Assembly: GCA_020342235.1 (NCBI GenBank)
Contig: CP073216.1
Span: 1,178,001-1,242,000 of the forward strand
DNA length: 64,000 nucleotides
Direction of reading: 5' to 3'
Source: Saccharomycopsis phalli
Taxonomy: Eukaryota; Ascomycota; Saccharomycetes; Ascoideales; Saccharomycopsidaceae
Part shown: one piece after another, positions 54,663 to 63,408 of the stretch
Position numbering within the stretch: position 1 is the stretch's first letter
How the letters are laid out: the number at the start of each line of letters is the position of its first letter
Made by a program: the position numbers and the translations under genes
Notes under the pieces: generated by a model
The model's database searches: none
What the model saw: only the letters and a program-made list of their open reading frames with translations
What the model was told of the DNA's origin: nothing

Positions 54663-55122
54663 TTTATTTTTGCACCTTCGTTTGAGGTGTTTTTTTATAG
54701 ACTAAAATTATAAATATACCACGAACCTCGTCAGTTATTTTTAGTAAAGTACCTTAATAATTAGAATGGTGCATAGGCACGAATAAGAACCAGTAGTTTG
54801 ATAGTCATTAAACACGTCATTTATTTCATATTTTACATTTAAATTTATACACTTGATTAGTATTTATAAGCGTAGTAACCCAGTCGCTCATCCAACTTCA
54901 GAAGAATGTCTTTTCATAACAGCAATGTCATAAGACAGGGCAATTGTACTAGTAATCTACCCATTCCCAATTAGACACTAGCGTATTGAGACTGTAAGAA
55001 CTGTACCTGAAATAGGTACAGTGCGCAGTTGATTTAATCGGTAAGAGTTGTGATAACTTTGAAATCACTTCACTAGCTTGACAACTTTAGAATCACCTCA
55101 ACCTGACAACTTGGAATCACCA
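54663..55122. other. 3' flank of ESA1
   Basis: AT-rich, nothing recognised beyond the tRNA-Asp terminator at its left edge. Confidence 0.5.
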
Positions 55123-56403
55123 TCACCAACCAAATCTCAACTGTGAAGCAGTAAACACCGGGGCCTTCCATATAAGCTTGTCACTATCCAACAAGTGGCG
55201 TTTCTTCTTTGCCAACTTATCATAATGCCGCTCGGCCTCTTCAGTCAAGACAATAATATGCTGTCCCTTGTAGTACCTTAACATATTACTGCTTTGAAGC
55301 GTGTGCAAAATATCTGTGGTGGTCATTGCTGTCAAAGCACTGATTTCGTCAATGGTGACGCTCTTTTCGTTTTTGTCGGCAAGCAAGCAGATGATTGTGT
55401 CGTACCAGTAAGAACGGTATGACAAGAGACCAAGGTCGGAAAGAGGCTTTTCAGGCAGGCCCACTTTGCCCTCTTTCTTGGAAAGCTCGTAGCTAAACTG
55501 GATCAACAACTTGCCAAACCCGTTTCGCTGGTAGCATGGCAAGGTCAAGATACATGCCACGTTATAGCCCTCGACACTCTCCTTTTCCTTGGAAAAGTAT
55601 CCCACCAAATGCTGGCCCAAGTCGTCGCGATAGGTCATCACATAGAACAAGAACGGGTCTACGTCGTAGTACAATGTCTTGTGGTCGAGGAACAACTTCA
55701 GCAATAGGCACAAGTTCCGGCACCACGTCCGCTGTTTGCGGCCGTCGATTTCGAAAAACGACACCTTTGAATCCCGGTATATTTCGTTCCCTGGGGGCTG
55801 GCGAAGCGTGCACTTTTTCCGGAACCGTTCAAACTGCTTACGCGACCCAAAGTAGTTGAGGGTGAAATCACAGACGTAGATTTCCTCTGCCTCGGTCAAT
55901 TCCACTGGATACGGCAGAAAATACCAGGGCTCGACGATATGCTCGCCGATGATTATACGCTGAAGGTTCCGCACTTTCAGGACCTCGGAATGGTTTTGGA
56001 TCATGGAACCTCCCGTGCGCAACTTCTTGATCTCCTGGTCCCGTGTTAGCCCCTCGGTCTCCTGCTTAATTCCTTGGACATTCAAGTTGTCCAAGTCAAG
56101 CACATCTTCGCCGGTCTCTTCTTTCTTCTTGGGCTGCTTCTTGGCAACCTTCTTGACAACCTTCTTGGCCTTTTCTTCCTCCTTCTCCTCGATCTCCGGC
56201 CACACCACGCCTTTTTCCAAGTCAACTCGGCTGGTATCCACCCACTCGTCAAGACGCTTGTTGTAGTTTTTGAAATGGACATAAAACTGGAGTTTTTTCC
56301 GCCTCACGGTGCGAGACAAGACATCTGCCTCGACATACTTCTGCTCCTTGTTCTCAAACACATATACTTTACACCCAACCTGGATATCGTTGACGTCAAC
56401 CAT
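55123..56403 (-). CDS. ESA1: MYST histone acetyltransferase, NuA4 catalytic subunit
   Basis: 426 residues from the ATG at 56401-56403; the frame upstream of it has no ATG. S. cerevisiae Esa1 has 445. A chromo-barrel domain covers about residues 3-65 (GCKVYVFENKEQKYVEADV, YNKRLDEWV). A Lys-rich linker follows (75-95). The MYST domain starts near 150: the finger region (VCDFTLNYFGSRKQFERFRKKC) keeps only part of the zinc ligands, as in yeast Esa1. The active-site Cys in NVACILTLP is residue 284, the acetyl-CoA loop QRNGFGKLL follows, and the catalytic Glu is in LPEKPLSDLG (318). The C-terminus VFTASQLRFGW is classic. It acetylates H4 and H2A in the nucleus. It is divergent from RRD2 with a 110-bp shared promoter. 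Confidence 0.97.
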   Translation of the reverse strand: MVDVNDIQVGCKVYVFENKEQKYVEADVLSRTVRRKKLQFYVHFKNYNKRLDEWVDTSRVDLEKGVVWPEIEEKEEEKAKKVVKKVAKKQPKKKEETGEDVLDLDNLNVQGIKQETEGLTRDQEIKKLRTGGSMIQNHSEVLKVRNLQRIIIGEHIVEPWYFLPYPVELTEAEEIYVCDFTLNYFGSRKQFERFRKKCTLRQPPGNEIYRDSKVSFFEIDGRKQRTWCRNLCLLLKLFLDHKTLYYDVDPFLFYVMTYRDDLGQHLVGYFSKEKESVEGYNVACILTLPCYQRNGFGKLLIQFSYELSKKEGKVGLPEKPLSDLGLLSYRSYWYDTIICLLADKNEKSVTIDEISALTAMTTTDILHTLQSSNMLRYYKGQHIIVLTEEAERHYDKLAKKKRHLLDSDKLIWKAPVFTASQLRFGW

Positions 56404-56513
56404 TGAGCCAAAAACCAAAATGCCCAGTCCCTATACGGTCATGTGACACGTGACAACGTATGGTCATGTGACTCACACACTCCTTCACGTGCCGCGGACC
56501 AGCAATTCACATC
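56404..56513. promoter_or_regulatory. Bidirectional ESA1/RRD2 promoter with E-boxes
   Basis: 110 bp between the two start codons. GGTCATGTGAC occurs twice (56437-56447 and 56462-56472) and CACGTG twice (56447-56452 and 56486-56491). CACGTG is the known site of yeast bHLH factors such as Cbf1, Pho4 and Tye7. No clear TATA box. Which factor binds is not shown by the sequence. Confidence 0.65.
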
Positions 56514-57530
56514 ATGACTTACACCACTCCCACTAAGCGTATTCTTAGCAATGCCGATCTTGAGTTGTGGAAATCGTGCGAAACATACGCCGCAGTCACC
56601 GAATTCATCCAAAAATTGTCCGATTCCGTCAGGGGAATGACCAATGACGCTCCTGTAAACGTGTCGGCCCCGGTACAAAAGGTGCTTGATTTGCTAGATA
56701 AAATCGAGACGTTGGTAGCAGAAAACCCAGTGGTCAAGGACAAGGAGACCAGCCGGTTTGGGAAAGTCGAATTCCGAGACTTTTACGACGCTGTATCTGC
56801 AAAAAGTACGGGATTTGTGCGGGAATTGGTCTCTGAAGAAGCAGCAGCAGAATTGGCAGTGTATCTCAACGAGCTGTGGGGAAACCGAACCCGGATCGAC
56901 TATGGATCGGGCCATGAGTTGAACTTCATGTGCTTCTTGCTCTGTCTTGCAAAATTGAACGTCCTCAACCTCGGCACAGATGCCCTGGCAGTGGTGCTCA
57001 AGGTGTTTCTCCGGTACATTTCCATCATGAGGCATCTCCAGAGAGAATATTGGCTTGAGCCTGCCGGTTCGCACGGCGTCTGGGGCCTTGACGACTACCA
57101 TTTTCTTCCGTTTTTGTTTGGAGCCTCGCAGTTGGCAACCCATCCGCATCTCAAGCCAAAGAGCATCCACAACAAGGAATATGTCGACATGTTCAAGGAC
57201 AAGTACATGTACTTTCATTGTATATGGTTCATCAACTCCGTCAAGACCGCGTCGTTGCGCTGGCACAGTCCCATGTTGGATGACATTAGCGGGGCAAAAA
57301 ACTGGATGAAGATTTCCGACGGCATGATGAAAATGTACAAGGCAGAAGTGCTCAACAAGCTCCCTATAATGCAGCACTTTCTCTTTGGGTCGATTTTGCC
57401 TGCCCCTGAAGGTATGGGAGGCTCCGGACTGGAACCAGAACACGTTCATACTTGGGGGGATTGTTGCGGGATCAAGTTGCCTAGTGCAATTGCTGCTCAC
57501 GAGTTGGAGAAGCCAATTCCATTTGATTAG
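56514..57530 (+). CDS. RRD2: PTPA-type activator of PP2A phosphatases, peptidyl-prolyl isomerase
   Basis: 338 residues from the first ATG. The two hallmark blocks of the PTPA family are present: GNRTRIDYGSGHE (123-135) and LEPAGSHGVWGLDDYHFLPF (181-200). FGSILP follows near the end, and the protein stops soon after, at PIPFD. Known role: Rrd1/Rrd2 fold and activate PP2A-like catalytic subunits in cytoplasm and nucleus. The short C-terminus suits Rrd2 (358 residues) more than Rrd1 (393), but the choice between the two is not certain. Shares its promoter with ESA1. Confidence 0.85.
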   Translation: MTYTTPTKRILSNADLELWKSCETYAAVTEFIQKLSDSVRGMTNDAPVNVSAPVQKVLDLLDKIETLVAENPVVKDKETSRFGKVEFRDFYDAVSAKSTGFVRELVSEEAAAELAVYLNELWGNRTRIDYGSGHELNFMCFLLCLAKLNVLNLGTDALAVVLKVFLRYISIMRHLQREYWLEPAGSHGVWGLDDYHFLPFLFGASQLATHPHLKPKSIHNKEYVDMFKDKYMYFHCIWFINSVKTASLRWHSPMLDDISGAKNWMKISDGMMKMYKAEVLNKLPIMQHFLFGSILPAPEGMGGSGLEPEHVHTWGDCCGIKLPSAIAAHELEKPIPFD

Positions 57531-58328
57531 CGTGGGCTGGTGTGCGGTATATTTAATAGTGAGTACATGGATTTTCTAAGGTAGCAGGGTTTTAAAAGGC
57601 ATTTTGTTTTGCAGGATGGTAAGAAACGGGTTGAGAGTGCTGATTCAAATTGAATGTGGCACCAGGGGCACCTTTACTAAAAGAGCGAGTCTCAGAGTAT
57701 AAATAGTTTTGTCAATATATTTCAGCAATTTTAGCAAATGGTATTCTAGTTATTATATCACAGCCTGGTGCCTATATAATGAATAATCGGACTAGAGTAG
57801 ATTGGAATTAGCCATAGCTCGGTAAATCACTATATGGTATAATTTACTTTCTAATCACCACGACACCTAGTGACTATCCAAATATTTCACAAGCCAGTAC
57901 TACAATCTGAACTCAAGAACAGTTTCACAAAGGTATAACGTCTAAACAACCGGTCTCATTTACTCAGAAAGACAAGACTTGTACTAGTAGAATATATTTG
58001 ATAGTATTGGACTAATACCTCGGCGATTTAGACAAATTTCAATGCTACTTCTGGAAGTTTGTCTGTGGTGCAGTGTTCCAACTACATTGTTACTAGTAAT
58101 TTAAAGCAATTCTCAAAATGAACCATATATACAACAAATTAAATTGCTGGTACTTCTAAAGATCTAGACAAAAGTTCATTGCCCCTCCAATGCCCATTAT
58201 TTTATACATTCACAAGCTCTAGTCAGAAGTCGTTAGTCACAGAGTTTTCTTTCGACAACTATATAGCCGTCCTTGGTCTTGAACGGCAAAGTATAAATCT
58301 CCTCTGGGATCCTATTATAGCTATAGCC

Positions 58329-58359
<31 letters not shown>

Positions 58360-58430
58360 TTATTAAATCACTGGTATCTGCACATCACGTGACCATGGTA
58401 TAAATTTTCAAAACCTGCATAGACTCATCA
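57531..58430. other. Intergenic region RRD2-RRP46 with repeat crumbs
   Basis: 57690-57766 resembles the LTR-I 3' end (GTATAAATAG, CTAGTTATTATATCACA, then GCCTGG). 58245-58365 is a short LINE 3' tail. The rest is AT-rich and unrecognised. Confidence 0.6.
58245..58365 (+). repeat. Short LINE 3' tail, copy 6, just upstream of RRP46
   Basis: CCGTCCTTGGTCTTGAACGG, TATAAATCTCC, CCTATTATAGCTATAG, then AATAAATAAATAAATAATAAT. It matches the LINE 3' end at 47443 and ends about 65 bp before the RRP46 start. Confidence 0.68.
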
Positions 58431-59096
58431 ATGGAAGCAAAGACTCAAGTATTAAACAACGTTGACGGGAGCGCAGAGGTGGTGATAGATGGTGTAAGGG
58501 TTGTGTGTGGAATCAACGGGCCCATTGAGGCCAAGCCTCGTCAGGAATTACCCACTACTGTTGCCATTGAAGTGAATATTGTTCCTGATGTGGGAGGACC
58601 GACGACGCGCCAGAAGTTAATGGGAAGTAAAATCAAGAGTTTCCTTAGCGGGGTGGTTGTGGGAAAAAACTATCCGCGGCAATTGATACAAATAAATATC
58701 CAGATTCTTGAAACCCCAGTGCTGGGTGGATATGATGATAGTGGTGTAAAGGACAGCTTTATGGAGCTCAGCTGTTGTATAAATGCAATTGCGCTTGCCC
58801 TTATGGATGCGAGTATTGGTCTTTATTGCACGTTCAACTCCAACGTGTATTCCTACAAAAAGGGCGTGCTACAGCTTGCAGATGTGGACGGTAGTTCCAG
58901 CAAGCATTTGGTGGTGTATTCGATAAAGGAGAGTCGGGCAGATGCGATTTTGTATAGTGAAAATGTCGGTGGGTTTACCGAGGATCAATTGTTTAAGGTT
59001 TTGGATGCTGGTGCGCGGCAAGCTGAAGAATTTAATCAGGAGTTGAGAGGAGTGGTGGAGGCTGGTGTGAAGCAGAAGTTGGCATTTTTGAATTAA
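58431..59096 (+). CDS. RRP46: Exosome core subunit, RNase PH-like
   Basis: 221 residues from the first ATG (S. cerevisiae Rrp46 has 223). RNase PH fold: NNVDGSAEVVIDGVRVVCGINGPIE (N-terminal), KPRQELPT, YPRQLIQINIQILE, then ELSCCINAIALALMDASI. Near the end GGFTEDQLFKVLDAG matches Rrp46 rather than the other five ring subunits. The phosphate-binding and acidic catalytic residues of bacterial RNase PH are not kept, as in eukaryotic ring subunits. Known role: a structural part of the six-subunit ring in nucleus and cytoplasm. A LINE tail lies directly upstream. Confidence 0.93.
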   Translation: MEAKTQVLNNVDGSAEVVIDGVRVVCGINGPIEAKPRQELPTTVAIEVNIVPDVGGPTTRQKLMGSKIKSFLSGVVVGKNYPRQLIQINIQILETPVLGGYDDSGVKDSFMELSCCINAIALALMDASIGLYCTFNSNVYSYKKGVLQLADVDGSSSKHLVVYSIKESRADAILYSENVGGFTEDQLFKVLDAGARQAEEFNQELRGVVEAGVKQKLAFLN

Positions 59097-60094
59097 TGAG
59101 TAGGAGGCTGTAGTTGGCATTTTGAATTAACGAGTTGCGAGGAGTAGGACAGAGTATTGAATATTGTATATTTCGTTGGTTAGCATGAATATTGTAATTA
59201 TTTTGACATTGGCCTACAAAACATCTATCCGGTGTATGGCTTGAACTAGGTCAGGATATGGAGTTGTGAACAGTCATTGAACCATGAACGTTATTAAAGT
59301 TATGGTAACTAATGGACATGGAAACAATTTCAATTTGTTACCGTGAGTACATTCTAACGTAGAGTGGCTCTCCGATATCGGTGACTTACTTGTGTTCAAC
59401 CTCAACAGAGATGCATTGGGCAAATGTATTGTTATTGATTGCTGATTTGATCAATGCACGTTGACAAAAGACATTTACAGACAAATGCTAGTATTTCGAG
59501 GAGTATTTTCAAATCTATATGAAATTCAGGATCACATTTTGAAGTTTGTATATTCAAGAGTGTGGCATTGTCCAAATGCTTGTACCAAAGCTTTATAATA
59601 ATGTAGGCAATGGAAAATAAAAGCCTGGTTTGAATGGCCCAAGTTGTCAATGGATGTCTCGGATGGAGGTATAGCTGTAAGCGTTATTGTAAAGCAATTG
59701 CCTTGTAATTTGTCAATTTGAAAGGGTGGATCCGGATTGCATGGCATTTCAATTTGGCAGAGTCATTAATTCCAAGACCATCTAAGCATCAATGCTTTGT
59801 ATGTTTGACAATAGAATTACCGTGTTCAAGTGTGAAATAGTACCTTAAGCATTCCAATTGCACAAGCAAAATTGTCTCAGACAGTGCCCATTGTATATTG
59901 TGAGGACTAAATACAGGGATTGTGGAAGGTACCATCAATTTTACCTATCATTAACCACGTATTTATTCTTGGCAAATGTGTCAAGTGTGAAATGTACTGG
60001 TGGTAAATTAGTACTAAAGGTGTACCATGAAAGATGGAAATGGGTGTAATCTACAGCATAAAACAAATCAGCAATGTTTGTACATGTATTGTGC
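59097..60094. other. Intergenic region downstream of RRP46
   Basis: 59340-59410 resembles 45450-45525 (GTGAGTACATTC, GTGACTTACTTGTG, TTCAACCTCAACA). The remaining sequence and its short frames are unrecognised. Confidence 0.5.
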
Positions 60095-60259
60095 TTATAG
60101 CGAGCGGGTTTCGAGCCGGTGGATGTATTCTTGTAAGCTCAGCAAGGAGGTGATGTCGTGAAGATGAAATGGGTCGAGCAAATCCGACTCCATGACATAC
60201 AGAGCTGTTGACGGGGTGATGAAAGTCAAGACACCAACTGTGTAAACGGAAGGGGCCAT
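60095..60259 (-). CDS. Small hypothetical protein, 54 residues
   Basis: ATG at 60257-60259, stop at 60095. The product has a mildly hydrophobic first third (VYTVGVLTFITPSTALYVM) and an acidic, helical-looking end (SLLSLQEYIHRLE). Its codons look ordered (GTTGGTGTCTTGACTTTCAT) and a TATA-like TATTTATAG lies about 30 bp upstream. I do not recognise the family. It could be a true small gene, one exon of a longer gene or chance. Confidence 0.3.
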   Translation of the reverse strand: MAPSVYTVGVLTFITPSTALYVMESDLLDPFHLHDITSLLSLQEYIHRLETRSL

Positions 60260-60350
60260 TTGTGATGATGTAGAAGAAATGGGGCGGTATTTATAGTGAG
60301 AGTGAGAGTGAGACAATGCGGTATGTGTTTAGGAGTAGTGAAGACATGCT

Positions 60351-60482
60351 GACGGGAAGGTATGACGGAAGGTATGACGGAAGGTATGACGGAAGGTATG
60401 ACGGAAGGTATGACGGAAGGTATGACGGAAGGTATGACGGAAGGTATGATGGAAGGTATGACGGAAGGTATGACGGGAAGGT
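60351..60482. repeat. 12-bp minisatellite
   Basis: About eleven copies of GACGGAAGGTAT, nearly perfect. It gives long repetitive frames on both strands (RYDG and SYLP repeats), which are not taken as genes. Confidence 0.93.
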
Positions 60483-60561
60483 AAGACGGGATGGAAGGGT
60501 ATAGCGAGAATGAGATGAAGTTATGGGTAATGGTATGGTGTCGTTTGAGTAGTTGAACAAT

Positions 60562-60756
60562 GTTTTGATTAAGACAGTATTTTGATTAAGGCAGTATTTT
60601 GATTAAGACAGTATTTGGACTAAGGCAATGTTTTGATTAAGGCAATGTTTGAATTAAGTTAGTGTTTGGATTAAGGCAATGTTTTGACTAAGGCAATGTT
60701 TTGATTAAGTTAGTGTTTGAATTAAATGAATGCTTGGAATAAATGAATGCTTGGAT
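60562..60756. repeat. Degenerate 18-20-bp tandem repeat
   Basis: About ten imperfect copies of TTTTGATTAAGGCAATG and variants. Confidence 0.85.
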
Positions 60757-61112
60757 TTTTAAAGTTTTTGAGCTAGCCGAAGGTCTATTCCAGAATCCTG
60801 TACCCATCCAAACGATTGCAATAAATAGTCGACTCATGATCAACTCACGATACATTAATGATACAACATAAACCCATCCACACCCGGTCTAGGTGTATGA
60901 TCAACAGCCAACCATTGGCTGATTTGTAAAATTGAGCTGAATTGAGCTCAATTCAGCTCATCAACAACCCATTGGCCACTACTATATTAAACATTGCTAT
61001 TAACGTCCACCTCTCAACACTCTTGGTGCTTGTAATACTTTAAACTCAATACTCTTGTCTTGATACTCGTAACTCGTAGCTCTTGATCTCAATAGATTAT
61101 AGTATCTCAATA

Positions 61113-61270
61113 ATCATAGTATCATAGTATCATAGTATCATAGTATCATAGTATCATAGTATCATAGTATCATAGTATCATAGTATCATAGTATCATAGT
61201 ATCATAGTATCATAGTATCATGGTATCATAGTATCATAGTATCATGGTATCATAGTATCATAGTATCATA
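61113..61270. repeat. 8-bp microsatellite
   Basis: About twenty copies of ATCATAGT with two single-base variants (ATCATGGT). Confidence 0.95.
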
Positions 61271-61577
61271 GCTCTCAATAATACCATACTATCATACTCA
61301 TACTATCATACCCCTCAATACTACCATATTACCATACTACCATACTCACTCACTACCCACTACAAACTCAGTTACCCGAGACAGCCATCTTGTAGAACGT
61401 TGCAATCTAAAACATTACAGCAAGAATTTTCTCATGCAGTAGTCACGCCCACGAGATCAATGTAAATACAAAAATAAATATCAAGAGCCACCACCCATCT
61501 TGGTTCCAGCACACAGACAACAGTCTTCCTCCAGTGGCATACCAAATTCCACCAATTTTCTACAATCTATTCCAGAT

Positions 61578-61619
61578 ATCCAAATATCCAAATATCCAAA
61601 TATCCAAATATCCAAATAT
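61578..61619. repeat. 8-bp repeat upstream of MDV1
   Basis: Five copies of ATCCAAAT ending about 46 bp before the MDV1 start codon. Confidence 0.9.
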
Positions 61620-61665
61620 TCCCACAGCAATTACCCCAATTACCTAATTACCCCAACTACCCTTC

Positions 61666-63408
61666 ATGGTCCTGGACTCCCCAGCCGAGGAGCTCATTTC
61701 CGCCACCTCGCGGATCGGCAAGGCCGTCACGTCGACTGCCACTGTGCTCATGTCCGGATCCACGTCGTCCAGTGGGCTTCTCCACTCGACCCATTATCAA
61801 AAGGCCATCTACGACACGCTTCTCGCCCCGCACAAGAGAAACGCCCAGGAGAAAGTGAGGTCACAACGGCGTGCGCCGTCGGAGTTTCTCCGTGCGAATT
61901 TCTCGCGCCAGGAGATCCAACATCGCGCAGCAACCGAGATTCCAGACGACTTGCTCATGGACGTGCCCGAGGACTCACAAGGGTTCTCGCTCTTCCAGGG
62001 GTTTGAGGCAAGCATTCCCCAGGTCAATGAGGAGCTCGAGCTCTTCAAGGAGTTGGAATTGGACAAGCAGGAGCCTGTGGGCGACTCGCTCCAGCAGCTC
62101 GAGACCCGGCTCAACAATCCGTTGCCCTGGGATATTACCAAGGCAAAGCTCCGGGACAGCCGCGATGCCGGCGAATTGGCCCGCTACAAAGCACGCATCG
62201 CCCAGAAACTACGGCTCATTGAGGTGAAAAAGGACCTCAGTGCCAATGAGATTCTTGAGCTTGACGAGAAAATCGCAAAACTCCACAAAATCAGAGACGC
62301 AGTGTTCCAGAAAGTCGCCAAGCTCGAAAAGGACCAGATTCTCCTCGAAGATTGTATCGAAATCGCAAACCATCTGTTGGACCACGTGCTGGACTCGTCC
62401 TCGGAAGATTACGCGTTGATCGACTCCGACGACGAGCCACTCATGTCCAAAAGCGTCTACACCAACCTTAAGGACCGCCCCGCCCGCAGGAAAATCAAAT
62501 CCACCCTCCAAACTTTCTACTCCCCAGGCTCCAACATTGGCTCCTTCCAAGCCCACTCTGACACGGTCACGTGTCTCGACTTTGACTATCCGTTCGGAAC
62601 CCTGGTCACTGCATCACGTGACTGCACAGTACGGGTCTGGGACGTTGGCAATAAGACGTCACAAGCTGTGTTGGAGGGGCACAGTTTGCCGGTGCAATGC
62701 ATCCAGATGGAAGATAGTTTTGTTGTCACAGGCAGCGATGACACTACTTTGAAGCTCTGGGACTTGTCCTCCGAGTCGCAGGACTGTCTCCACACATTTG
62801 AGAGCCACGTAGGTCACGTGACAGCACTCCATTTTGACGACTGGAAGCTCGTTTCTGGGTCCTCCGACAGAACTATCAGACAATGGGACATGGCTTCTGG
62901 CCAGTGTATCCAGACATTGGACGTGCTTTGGGTCACGAATCACGAGTCCCGGCCCGTTGACCCAAAGGTGCCATTCATGGGCGCAATCCAGTGTTTTTCC
63001 GTGGCCCTAGCGTCGGGAACCGCCGACGGCGTCGTCCGGCTCTGGGATCTTCGTTCCAGCGAGGTCACCAGAACACTTACTGGCCACACTGGCGCGGTCA
63101 CGTGTCTCCAGTTTGACAGCCAGTGTCTCGTCACGGGGTCGTTGGACTCAAGCATCAAGATCTGGGATCTTCGTATGGGCAAGATTGTTGAGAATTTGGC
63201 GTGTTCCAGCGGCATCGAGAGTCTCCAGTTTGACAGCAAGAACATTGTGTTTTCCAGCGGCCAGAAGCACGTGAGCGTGTACGACCGGGCTTCAAAGGAG
63301 ACTAAAGTGTTGGAGAACCAAGGCAGTGTTGTCAAGTGTGTAAAGTACAAGGAGGGGTATATTGTGGACGGTCTAGCGTCGGGGGAGATTGAGACTTGGG
63401 CGATATAA
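61666..63408 (+). CDS. MDV1: WD-repeat mitochondrial fission adaptor Mdv1/Caf4
   Basis: 580 residues from the first ATG. The N-terminal part (1-170) should bind Fis1: the family's helical hairpin is suggested by PQVNEELELFKELELD. A coiled coil covers about 175-235 (ARIAQKLRLIEVKKDLS, LDEKIAKLHKIRDAV), the family's dimer region. From about 292 to the end there are seven WD40 blades (VTASRDCTVRVWD, VTGSDDTTLKLWD, VSGSSDRTIRQWD, VTGSLDSSIKIWD). Known role: links Fis1 on the outer mitochondrial membrane to the dynamin Dnm1. S. cerevisiae has two paralogues, Mdv1 and Caf4; outside that lineage there is usually one. It is shorter than Mdv1 (714). High GC compared with its repeat-rich 5' flank. Confidence 0.9.
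   Translation: MVLDSPAEELISATSRIGKAVTSTATVLMSGSTSSSGLLHSTHYQKAIYDTLLAPHKRNAQEKVRSQRRAPSEFLRANFSRQEIQHRAATEIPDDLLMDVPEDSQGFSLFQGFEASIPQVNEELELFKELELDKQEPVGDSLQQLETRLNNPLPWDITKAKLRDSRDAGELARYKARIAQKLRLIEVKKDLSANEILELDEKIAKLHKIRDAVFQKVAKLEKDQILLEDCIEIANHLLDHVLDSSSEDYALIDSDDEPLMSKSVYTNLKDRPARRKIKSTLQTFYSPGSNIGSFQAHSDTVTCLDFDYPFGTLVTASRDCTVRVWDVGNKTSQAVLEGHSLPVQCIQMEDSFVVTGSDDTTLKLWDLSSESQDCLHTFESHVGHVTALHFDDWKLVSGSSDRTIRQWDMASGQCIQTLDVLWVTNHESRPVDPKVPFMGAIQCFSVALASGTADGVVRLWDLRSSEVTRTLTGHTGAVTCLQFDSQCLVTGSLDSSIKIWDLRMGKIVENLACSSGIESLQFDSKNIVFSSGQKHVSVYDRASKETKVLENQGSVVKCVKYKEGYIVDGLASGEIETWAI

Noticed and set aside
56821-57010. CTG codons in RRD2 as a hint of CTG-to-Ser recoding
   Set aside because: One CTG falls where relatives often have Ser, but another falls at a hydrophobic position; together they do not support a changed code.
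60100-60135. GGTTTCGAGCCGG resembling a tRNA T arm
   Set aside because: No acceptor, D or anticodon stem can be folded around it.
60291-60560. Frames on both strands coding SYLP or RYDG repeats
   Set aside because: They only translate the 12-bp minisatellite; a unit divisible by three keeps frames open by chance.
60351-61270. Tandem arrays considered as CRISPR
   Set aside because: Units are 8-20 bp with no spacers between them, and the organism is a yeast.
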